64,000 nucleotides of DNA, from the NCBI GenBank assembly GCA_963971535.1, contig OZ020589.1, positions 77,659,328 to 77,723,327 of the forward strand, written 5' to 3'. Source of the stretch: Notolepis coatsorum. Lineage: Eukaryota > Chordata > Actinopteri > Aulopiformes > Paralepididae. The position numbers and the translations under genes were made by a program. The stretch's first letter is position 1, and every line of letters starts with the position of its first letter. Under the pieces are notes generated by a model. The model did no database searches and was not told where the DNA came from. It was given only the letters and a program-made list of their open reading frames with translations. Positions 36,020 to 46,069 of this stretch are shown in pieces.

Positions 36020-37044
36020 GCCATTAAAAACAATTTTTTTAAATCTGAGAGTGCTGGTCCGGCCTTCGGCTTTATTCTGCTTAAATGTTTGGGATTTCAG
36101 CACCCAGTGTCATATACTGAGAGCGCGGTCTAACTTGACTTTTGATACATAGCTACTTTGGTAGTTTAGAGACCTGCAGCTCCAGAGTTTACAGTCCACC
36201 CTGTCCCTAGTGGATTTACATCAGCTTTCGTAGCTACAACGATGGAGTCAAGAGACATCCTACTCCATGGCGTGACCCTTATTAACGATTGGCAGGATGC
36301 CATCATCCTGAGGGGCCTGCTTTTTGCCAAGGCATGACATCGAGCGGCATAAGAGATGCGGGAGACGAGGAGACGAACGGGACTATCTACACACTTGGTG
36401 CCTCCTGCACTTCTGCAGGCCTACCAGGCAGCCCAGAGACCGACCTAAGAAGGAGATGTATCCGCTGTGCTCCCTCCGTAGATGATGTTTCCGGACGGCC
36501 ACCATGGAGGAGTAAGCAAGACAGGATCATCGGTCCCGGAGATATACACATCTACTGACATTTCAAGTGTTTATTTGAGTGATTAGCACCACTATGTCCT
36601 TGCTTAAGAGTGTACCGTATCTCTCTATTTTCTCCTAATGCAATCTTATTGTTTAAAGGACTTGTTAGTCTACAATGCCCTCAGAGGGGAGACAGGTTAC
36701 TATATTCATTTGATTAATGGCTCTGTACCAAAGGGAATGAATGAAAAAATGTTGTTATCCTGCTTCCTACAAGTGACTTTTTATTACTTTTATTTTCATG
36801 AGTATATTATTATTATTTTATGAATTGAGAAGTTTTCCTTCTGTTGTAGTGGTTCTTTGCTTATAGAATTTTGTGTTTGCTTTTGGCTTATTTAAGTTTC
36901 TGGTAAAAATTTGTTTGCAACATGCTACATTAACGAGTCCTTACTCTGGAGGTCAAAGTTCACTAGCATTCCCAAGCTCACCTCTATGATGTCACTTCCT
37001 GCCCACATGGTATATAGCTCCCATTTTTACAAGCTATCACTGCT

Positions 37045-37100
37045 AGCCTATTACACTGAAGATGGAACACCTGTTCCGAAACATGTCTGTACTATAGGCT
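37045..37100 (+). ncRNA. Hammerhead motif, unit 3
   Basis: Identical to the unit 1 motif, two unit lengths downstream. Confidence 0.62.
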
Positions 37101-38125
37101 GCCATTAAAAACAATTTTTTTAAATCTGAGAGTGCTGGTCCGGCCTTCGGCTTTATTCTGCTTAAATGTTTGGGATTTCAGCACCCAGTGTCATATACTG
37201 AGAGCGCGGTCTAACTTGACTTTTGATACATAGCTACTTTGGTAGTTTAGAGACCTGCAGCTCCAGAGTTTACAGTCCACCCTGTCCCTAGTGGATTTAC
37301 ATCAGCTTTCGTAGCTACAACGATGGAGTCAAGAGACATCCTACTCCATGGCGTGACCCTTATTAACGATTGGCAGGATGCCATCATCCTGAGGGGCCTG
37401 CTTTTTGCCAAGGCATGACATCGAGCGGCATAAGAGATGCGGGAGACGAGGAGACGAACGGGACTATCTACACACTTGGTGCCTCCTGCACTTCTGCAGG
37501 CCTACCAGGCAGCCCAGAGACCGACCTAAGAAGGAGATGTATCCGCTGTGCTCCCTCCGTAGATGATGTTTCCGGACGGCCACCATGGAGGAGTAAGCAA
37601 GACAGGATCATCGGTCCCGGAGATATACACATCTACTGACATTTCAAGTGTTTATTTGAGTGATTAGCACCACTATGTCCTTGCTTAAGAGTGTGCCGTA
37701 TCTCTCTATTTTCTCCTAATGCAATCTTATTGTTTAAAGGACTTGTTAGTCTACAATGCCCTCAGAGGGGAGACAGGTTACTATATTCATTTGATTAATG
37801 GCTCTGTACCAAAGGGAATGAATGAAAAAATGTTGTTATCCTGCTTCCTACAAGTGACTTTTTATTACTTTTATTTTCATGAGTATATTATTATTATTTT
37901 ATGAATTGAGAAGTTTTCCTTCTGTTGTAGTGGTTCTTTGCTTATAGAATTTTGTGTTTGCTTTTGGCTTATTTAAGTTTCTGGTAAAAATTTGTTTGCA
38001 ACATGCTACATTAACGAGTCCTTACTCTGGAGGTCAAAGTTCACTAGCATTCCCAAGCTCACCTCTATGATGTCACTTCCTGCCCACATGGTATATAGCT
38101 CCCATTTTTACAAGCTATCACTGCT

Positions 38126-38181
38126 AGCCTATTACACTGAAGATGGAACACCTGTTCCGAAACATGTCTGTACTATAGGCT
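38126..38181 (+). ncRNA. Hammerhead motif, unit 4
   Basis: Identical to the unit 1 motif, three unit lengths downstream. Confidence 0.62.
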
Positions 38182-39206
38182 GCCATTAAAAACAATTTTT
38201 TTAAATCTGAGAGTGCTGGTCCGGCCTTCGGCTTTATTCTGCTTAAATGTTTGGGATTTCAGCACCCAGTGTCATATACTGAGAGCGCGGTCTAACTTGA
38301 CTTTTGATACATAGCTACTTTGGTAGTTTAGAGACCTGCAGCTCCAGAGTTTACAGTCCACCCTGTCCCTAGTGGATTTACATCAGCTTTCGTAGCTACA
38401 ACGATGGAGTCAAGAGACATCCTACTCCATGGCGTGACCCTTATTAACGATTGGCAGGATGCCATCATCCTGAGGGGCCTGCTTTTTGCCAAGGCATGAC
38501 ATCGAGCGGCATAAGAGATGCGGGAGACGAGGAGACGAACGGGACTATCTACACACTTGGTGCCTCCTGCACTTCTGCAGGCCTACCAGGCAGCCCAGAG
38601 ACCGACCTAAGAAGGAGATGTATCCGCTGTGCTCCCTCCGTAGATGATGTTTCCGGACGGCCACCATGGAGGAGTAAGCAAGACAGGATCATCGGTCCCG
38701 GAGATATACACATCTACTGACATTTCAAGTGTTTATTTGAGTGATTAGCACCACTATGTCCTTGCTTAAGAGTGTACCGTATCTCTCTATTTTCTCCTAA
38801 TGCAATCTTATTGTTTAAAGGACTTGTTAGTCTACAATGCCCTCAGAGGGGAGACAGGTTACTATATTCATTTGATTAATGGCTCTGTACCAAAGGGAAT
38901 GAATGAAAAAATGTTGTTATCCTGCTTCCTACAAGTGACTTTTTATTACTTTTATTTTCATGAGTATATTATTATTATTTTATGAATTGAGAAGTTTTCC
39001 TTCTGTTGTAGTGGTTCTTTGCTTATAGAATTTTGTGTTTGCTTTTGGCTTATTTAAGTTTCTGGTAAAAATTTGTTTGCAACATGCTACATTAACGAGT
39101 CCTTACTCTGGAGGTCAAAGTTCACTAGCATTCCCAAGCTCACCTCTATGATGTCACTTCCTGCCCACATGGTATATAGCTCCCATTTTTACAAGCTATC
39201 ACTGCT

Positions 39207-39262
39207 AGCCTATTACACTGAAGATGGAACACCTGTTCCGAAACATGTCTGTACTATAGGCT
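39207..39262 (+). ncRNA. Hammerhead motif, unit 5
   Basis: Identical to the unit 1 motif, four unit lengths downstream. Confidence 0.62.
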
Positions 39263-40287
39263 GCCATTAAAAACAATTTTTTTAAATCTGAGAGTGCTGG
39301 TCCGGCCTTCGGCTTTATTCTGCTTAAATGTTTGGGATTTCAGCACCCAGTGTCATATACTGAGAGCGCGGTCTAACTTGACTTTTGATACATAGCTACT
39401 TTGGTAGTTTAGAGACCTGCAGCTCCAGAGTTTACAGTCCACCCTGTCCCTAGTGGATTTACATCAGCTTTCGTAGCTACAACGATGGAGTCAAGAGACA
39501 TCCTACTCCATGGCGTGACCCTTATTAACGATTGGCAGGATGCCATCATCCTGAGGGGCCTGCTTTTTGCCAAGGCATGACATCGAGCGGCATAAGAGAT
39601 GCGGGAGACGAGGAGACGAACGGGACTATCTACACACTTGGTGCCTCCTGCACTTCTGCAGGCCTACCAGGCAGCCCAGAGACCGACCTAAGAAGGAGAT
39701 GTATCCGCTGTGCTCCCTCCGTAGATGATGTTTCCGGACGGCCACCATGGAGGAGTAAGCAAGACAGGATCATCGGTCCCGGAGATATACACATCTACTG
39801 ACATTTCAAGTGTTTATTTGAGTGATTAGCACCACTATGTCCTTGCTTAAGAGTGTACCGTATCTCTCTATTTTCTCCTAATGCAATCTTATTGTTTAAA
39901 GGACTTGTTAGTCTACAATGCCCTCAGAGGGGAGACAGGTTACTATATTCATTTGATTAATGGCTCTGTACCAAAGGGAATGAATGAAAAAATGTTGTTA
40001 TCCTGCTTCCTACAAGTGACTTTTTATTACTTTTATTTTCATGAGTATATTATTATTATTTTATGAATTGAGAAGTTTTCCTTCTGTTGTAGTGGTTCTT
40101 TGCTTATAGAATTTTGTGTTTGCTTTTGGCTTATTTAAGTTTCTGGTAAAAATTTGTTTGCAACATGCTACATTAACGAGTCCTTACTCTGGAGGTCAAA
40201 GTTCACTAGCATTCCCAAGCTCACCTCTATGATGTCACTTCCTGCCCACATGGTATATAGCTCCCATTTTTACAAGCTATCACTGCT

Positions 40288-40343
40288 AGCCTATTACACT
40301 GAAGATGGAACACCTGTTCCGAAACATGTCTGTACTATAGGCT
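40288..40343 (+). ncRNA. Hammerhead motif, partial unit 6
   Basis: Identical motif in the truncated last unit, which ends 61 bp after it. Cleavage at all six sites would release five full 1,081-nt monomers. Confidence 0.62.
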
Positions 40344-40526
40344 GCCATTAAAAACAATTTTTTTTTAAATCTGAGAGTGCTGGTCCGGCCTTCGGCTTTA
40401 TTCTACATTGCACATGTTAAAAGCCATTTTTTTACTCTAAATGTGAGTATTACCAAGTCAACTTGTGTTCTTAAAACAATGACAATAAACATAGTTTTAT
40501 TAGGTTGAAATAATGTGGTTGTGTAC

Positions 40527-40967
40527 TGTTGTGGAAAATGTGTACACGGGGGTGGAGGTAGGAAAGGGGTTAGTCTTGACTAGTTTAATATAGGTCAACT
40601 AGCAGGGCTCAAAGACACTAGGGCGACAGTCTGGCTGATGTTCTTAAAACAGCCTCAAGATAGGCAGATGGACATTTCAGTACATCATATCGTGTGCTCT
40701 AATCTTGTGTCTTTTCTCTCTTTCATACATACACAGCACACACACACAGACACAGCACACACACACAGACACACAGACACACACATACACAGCACACACA
40801 CACAGACACAGCACAGACACACACAGTCACACACACACACACACAGACACACACAGTCGCACAGACATACACACCGACACACACACACACACACATTCCC
40901 TGTGACACAATACACACATACAATACACACACGTCTGTACACAGACGCACACACACACAGACACACA

Positions 40968-41001
<34 letters not shown>

Positions 41002-41437
41002 TCTCACTCTCTCTTCGATGTTCTTAATGTTTTACATCATATCGTGTGTGTACATCATATCTTGTTTATCTCTCTTCGATGTTCTTAATGTTTTTATCTA
41101 AATCTATGTTCTTCTTAATGTCTTTATCTCTCTTCATGTTCTTAATGTTTTTATCTCTCTCCGATGTTAAATCTACGTATCATCTTAATGTACGTCATGT
41201 CAGATCTGACATGATATGATACGTCATCATATCTGTCATGGGGGGGCAGGACTGAGAGGGGATTTAGGGGACAAGCAGAGGGATTGGGAGGTAGAGTGTT
41301 TTTTGTTCAAGCTGTGGTGATCCTCTGCTCGATCCATAGCTTTTGCTGTTAAGAACTTCTTTTCCTAAATAAATTACCTACTTGTTAAAATTGGAACTAT
41401 CGTCTCCTGCTGTGTTAAACAACCATCAGCCACAACA
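40527..41437 (+). repeat. ERV 5' LTR
   Basis: 911 bp, TGTTGTGG … CCACAACA. It contains a CA-rich block (40731-41000) with embedded CAGACAC and CAGTCAC variants, and AATAAA at 41368-41373, the probable polyadenylation signal. Relative to the 3' LTR it has a roughly 60-bp extra segment after about 41030 (a partial repeat of a CATCATATC block) and a shorter CA block. Confidence 0.95.
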
Positions 41438-41439
41438 TT

Positions 41440-41448
41440 TGGTGACCC
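41440..41448 (+). promoter_or_regulatory. ERV primer binding site, tRNA-Trp-like
   Basis: TGGTGACCC, two bases after the LTR, matches the first nine bases of the tRNA-Trp primer site known from avian leukosis-type viruses; the following bases (TTGACC) do not continue the match well. A different tRNA with a TGGTGACCC complement is possible. Confidence 0.6.
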
Positions 41449-41540
41449 TTGACCTGTAGACCGCCCTGCCGGGCCCCCTCACACGGCCAGCTCCGGACCT
41501 CTCCCGTAGAAATTCTGGCGGTGTCGACAAACAAACACAG

Positions 41541-41546
41541 GTGAGC
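41541..41546 (+). promoter_or_regulatory. Likely ERV major splice donor
   Basis: ACACAG followed by GTGAGC at 41541 is a strong vertebrate 5' splice site, about 100 bases after the primer site, the usual place for the donor that makes spliced env RNA. Confidence 0.55.
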
Positions 41547-42011
41547 ATTTTTGCTTTTGATTAGAATATCCGTAAGAGATTCTGAGGGAGGAAAAAGTTG
41601 AGCTGACTGTGTGACGAGGGTCTGGATGGACGGCTAAAACGAACACGACTGGTGAGGTGTTTACACTGGGGCGATTCCTCTTTTAACAGGCTATAAGTGC
41701 GCCACTAATCAATTTTAATTGCATGTTTTCGACCTCTGGTCAAATTTTTCTCCATCTCTTCAAACCTCTCCCCGACCCCTTTCCCTGATTTCTTTACGAC
41801 ACTCTCCACATACACACATAACTGTGCCTTCTGTCCTCTGTAGATAAGACTCTCAATTTTCAAAACAAAAACCGGTGCCGCTCTGCTGTTATTCAAAACA
41901 CACTATCACAGCTGGCATTCTCTGTGTCAAACTAATTACGTTTACGGATACACTATTGTTCGTTTTCTTATTGGCTTGTGAGGTTGTTGCTACAGAGAGG
42001 CTAGCTGTCCT

Positions 42012-42187
42012 ACACACACACACACACACACAGTCACACATACAATACACACACACACACGCACACACACACACAGTCACACACACGTACACACACACAG
42101 TCACACACACGCACACACACACAGTCACACACATAAACACACATACACAGTCACACACACACACACACACACACAGTCACACATACA

Positions 42188-42226
<39 letters not shown>

Positions 42227-42725
42227 CACACATACAATACATACACACAGTCACACACACGACACACACACACACAGTCACTACACACAGACACACACAC
42301 ACACACAGACACACACACACCGACACACACACACACATTCCTGTGTCCCGGTAGACAGCGGGTTGTGACGCACACACACACCGACACACACACACACACA
42401 CACACATTCCGGTGTCCCGGTAGACAGCGGGTTGTGACGCACACACACACAGTACACACACACACACACAATCACACACAAACACACACACACACCGACA
42501 CACACACAGAAACACACACACACACAGTCACTACACACAGACACACACACACAATACACACATACAATACACACACGTCTGTACACAGACGCACACACAC
42601 ACAGACACAAACACACACACACACACACATACATCTCACTAAATCTTTATCTCTCTCTCTCTCTCTTTCTTTCGTACATGTATAGAAGATAACTCATTCT
42701 GGGCGTAGAGCCAGCTAGCCAAGAG

Positions 42726-42790
<65 letters not shown>

Positions 42791-42969
42791 GGGTTTGCTG
42801 ACCCCTGTTGGTGGGCCAAGGTGTAGCATACAGACTCATCACATCTCTTTCTCTCTTGGGTTTGCTGACCCCTGGTGGTAGAAAACACACACACACACAA
42901 CCACACACACACACACACACAGTCACGCACACATACACAGTCACACACACACACACAGTCACACATACA

Positions 42970-43022
<53 letters not shown>

Positions 43023-43318
43023 CACACATACAATACACACACACAGTCACACACACGACACACACACACACAGTCACACACACACACAGACACACACACA
43101 CACACACACAGACACACACACACACACACACACACATTCCTGTGTCCCGGTAGGCAGCGGGTTGTGACACACACACACACCGACACACACACACACACAC
43201 ACACATTCCTGTGTCCCGGTAGACAGCGGGTTGTGACACACACACACACAGTACGCACACACACACAGTCACACACACACACACACACACAGTCACACAC
43301 ACACACACACACAGCAAA

Positions 43319-43352
<34 letters not shown>

Positions 43353-43727
43353 GACACACACACACACACACACACATTCCTGTGTCCCGGTAGACAGCGG
43401 GTTGTGACACACACACACACAGTACGCACACACACACAGTCACACACACACACACACACACACAGTCACACACACACACACACACAGTCACACACACACA
43501 CACACACAGCAAAGACACACACACACACACACACACAGACACACACACACCGACACACACACACACACACACACATTCCTGTGTCCCGGTAGACAGCGGG
43601 TTGTGACGCACACACACACAGTCACACACACACAGTCACACACACACACACACACAATCACACACAAACACACACACACACCGACATACACACATACACA
43701 CACACACACACACAGACACACACACCG

Positions 43728-43758
<31 letters not shown>

Positions 43759-43782
43759 GTCACACACAGACACACACACACC
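42012..43782 (+). repeat. ERV leader: CA satellite with embedded 27-bp motif
   Basis: About 1.8 kb of CA repeats broken by CAGTCACA and CCGACA variants, a TC tract (42732-42788) and a twice-occurring TGGGTTTGCTGACCCCTG (42790, 42857). A complex motif, GTGTCCCGGTA…GCGGGTTGTGAC, occurs six times (starting 42343, 42412, 43142, 43211, 43382, 43581), always inside CA repeats. All frames are open artefacts of the repeats. This fills the place of a normal packaging leader. Confidence 0.93.
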
Positions 43783-43790
43783 GAGTTGTA

Positions 43791-44040
43791 GTAGCGTTGT
43801 AGTGGTAGATCTAGGTTAACTGTGTCCTGGGGTAGAGTAGTGGTAGATCTAGGTTAACTGTGTCCTGGGGTAGAGATTTAGGTTAACTGTGTCCTGGAGT
43901 AGAGTAGTAGTAGATCTAGGTTAACTGTGTCCTGGAGTAGAGTAGTAGTAGATCTAGGTTAACTGTGTCCTGGAGTAGAGTAGTAGTAGATCTAGGTTAA
44001 CTGTGTCCTGGAGTGGTAGTTGTAGAGTAGTAGTAGTTGA
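43791..44040 (+). repeat. ERV leader 38-bp minisatellite
   Basis: Six copies of a unit containing GGTTAACTGTGTCCTGG at 43814, 43852, 43881, 43919, 43957 and 43995; spacing is 38 bp except one 29-bp unit that lost TAGTAGTAG. It lies just upstream of the gag start. Confidence 0.93.
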
Positions 44041-44098
44041 AGTACAACCACACACACACATACACAACACAATAAACACACATACACACTAAACAACG

Positions 44099-46036
44099 AT
44101 GCATACAGCAGAGGACATACTGTTAGACCGGAACCCGCTCATAAAGAACCTAATTCTTAAGGTTGGTGTCCGGTGGCAGAGGCGTACAAAGGCCGGGGAC
44201 ACAAAATGGCCTTCCGGAGGTACTTTTGATCTCGACGTATGCGAAGAGATGAATGTAATGATTCGTAACCACAAGCCAGGCGACAGCAGCAAAAAGAGGT
44301 TGAAAAAGAGGACAGAAGAGTTGGGGGTAATGAAGCTCTACGCCCAGAAGGGGAGAGCATACAGGCAGGAAGCTTTAGCGCTAAATCAGAGAGAGACGGA
44401 TATAGGGAAACCAACATCCCCACCTTATGTCACGCAATTGCCGGTGGGCACTGTGACAATAAGAGGAGAATATGAGGAGACGGAATTAGGGACCCCCGCT
44501 AGGTCAGAAACCCCCGCTAGGTCAGAAACCTCCGCTAGATCAGAGACCTCCCTTAGGCGAGATACCCCCCCCAAACTGACCCCACAGGATCTCTATCCGA
44601 AAGTCCTGGCGGCATATGGCGAGACAGTACGTCGGAAGTTGTATGATGCAGAGGAAGAGGAGGTAGAGAACCTGGGCAGGCAGAGGGAGGGAGTCGGGAG
44701 GAAGATAGAGGAAGAGGCCCGTCAAAATATGGCACAGCAGACATCAGGGAAACACGGGGGGCGTGTGGCCACACCAAACTGTTGACTGATGAGGAAGATG
44801 AGAACGACACGAAACCAGCACAGGAGAAAGGAAACATTACAGGAACCCTGACTTTCGCCCCTACATTCCTGGGAAGTGTGACAAGTACAGGCCAGTTTCC
44901 CCTGCTAATAAAGGGGAACGATATCTTTCACATGCCATGGTCACCTCTAGACATCGATGGCATAATAGCAAGACTACCGGACCTTTCAGAAGGAGCCTCC
45001 AGGTGGATCACGCAGTTTGAGGAAAATACGTCATCTTTTCTGCTAGCAGTGGGTGACGTCAAATCCCTGTTGACGCGCTTGCTAGGAATTGGTGCCTGCC
45101 GGGACATCATGGGTGATACATCGATGCGAGTGGCATGCGACACGCAGGCCCATGATGGAGACATATTCAACGCGCATAGAGCGGCGTTGTGGTACAAACT
45201 CAGGAATCAATATCCATCACGTATTAATCCGGCAAAACTGGCGGGCAACCCCATAATGGAGACGGAAGGGCCTGGCACCTATGTGAACAAAATACTGAAG
45301 GAGTATTCTCTGGGCACCCCTAGTGATTACCCCCCTGGTTTCGGGGCCCTCCTGTCTCCCCCTGGTCGTGGGGCCCTTGTGACTCCCCCTGGCGCACGGG
45401 TCTTCCATACTCCGAGCCGGGACGGTATGGTATGGACACAACCCAGAAATAGACCCGTTGCAGAGGGCGATGTTTAGAGAAAGTGTGATGAGAGGGCTTC
45501 CAGAGGTGGTTAAGAATAGACTGGAAGACGTGGTGGGGTTAATGGACATGACTTATCCTTTGTTCTGTGCACATGTAACACATAGTGTGGAGAAGCAAAG
45601 GGCTCAGGAGCAGAAAGTCAGGGATCAGGATAGAAATGACTCAAGGAAGTTAACTCAGCAACAACTGCAGCCCCAAAGGAGGTTGCAGGCAGTAATGGTG
45701 TCATCTGCTACCTCTCCACCCATGCAGGACCAGGGACCCCCGCCTGCACCTCAGGTAGTGAGAAGCTATGGCTATAGTTCACAGAACCAGGCGTCCAGGC
45801 GGCAGGCAGGGAATGGGCAATCAGGCCCACGGTTTACACAGGGACCGGGGAACGAACAACAGTTTCCCCGTTTCCACTGTTGGAACTGCGGCATGCAGGG
45901 ACACAGGGAAATGAGATGTAGGCAACCATACCGTCCCGGCTCGGAGTATGGAAGACCCGTGCGCCAGGGGGAGTCACAAGGGCCCCACGACCAGGGGGAG
46001 ACAGGAGGGCCCCGAAACCAGGGGGGTAATCACTAG
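44099..46036 (+). pseudogene. gag: ERV gag, split into three frames
   Basis: Gag forms the virus particle. The first frame (ATG 44099 to TGA 44785, 228 codons) is a basic matrix-like region with SPPYVTQLP and a short repeat ARSETP. The reading then shifts by one base, most simply at the run of six G (44756-44761), into a frame covering the capsid N-domain (LTFAPTFLGSVTSTGQFPLL … LWYKLRNQYPSRINPAKLAG) that ends at 45477. The third frame (to TAG at 46034-46036) carries the capsid end (FRESVMRGLPEVVKNRLEDV) and the nucleocapsid knuckle CWNCGMQGHREMRC (45878-45919). Between the second and third frames sits a 127-bp inverted copy of the gag 3' end. No intact Gag can be read. Confidence 0.9.
45305..45431 (-). 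repeat. Inverted duplicate of gag 3' end, inserted copy
   Basis: Every one of 127 bases is the reverse complement of 45925-46051. It lies in the capsid C-domain coding region and coincides with the loss of reading frame, so this is the inserted copy. In the sense frame it reads as a Pro/Gly-rich stretch (PPGFGALLSPPGRGALVTPP) unlike capsid. Confidence 0.93.
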
Positions 46037-46051
46037 GGGTGCCCAGAGAAT
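45925..46051 (+). repeat. Source copy of the gag inverted duplication
   Basis: Nucleocapsid tail with GESQGPHDQGETGGPRNQGG and the gag stop TAG (46034-46036). It is in the normal position and frame, hence the source of 45305-45431. Confidence 0.93.
46034..46039 (+). promoter_or_regulatory. In-frame UAG readthrough signal between gag and pol
   Basis: The third gag frame ends CAC-TAG-GGG and the pol frame continues in phase without another stop. Gamma- and epsilonretroviruses make Gag-Pol by suppressing exactly such a UAG followed by a purine-rich context and a pseudoknot. A downstream pseudoknot was not worked out here. Confidence 0.7.
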
Positions 46052-46069
46052 GCGACGGGGGGAAATCAA

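Larger units (their letters stand above)
34495..40404 (+). mobile_element. Tandem array of a 1,081-bp hammerhead-bearing unit (Penelope/retrozyme-like)
   Basis: Units start at 34495, 35576, 36657, 37738, 38819 and 39900, exactly 1,081 bp apart, with a final partial unit of 505 bp (5.47 units). The array is flanked by a 10-bp direct repeat ACATTGCACA (34485-34494, 40405-40414) that is single in the unfilled copy 1, so the whole array sits in one target site. Units are nearly identical; visible differences are the A-rich tract after each hammerhead and one A/G near 37695. Each unit has GGTATATAGC just before the ribozyme motif, a possible promoter. No frame encodes a reverse transcriptase or GIY-YIG nuclease, so it is non-autonomous. 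Tandem copies with hammerheads are known for Penelope-like elements and retrozymes; the assignment is inference. Confidence 0.75.

Noticed and set aside
34495..40404. CRISPR array
   Set aside because: The repeat unit is 1,081 bp with no spacers; this is eukaryotic repeat DNA.
40638..43791. Many overlapping frames in the ERV LTR and leader
   Set aside because: They are CA-repeat translations on both strands; initiation contexts are poor and no domain is present.
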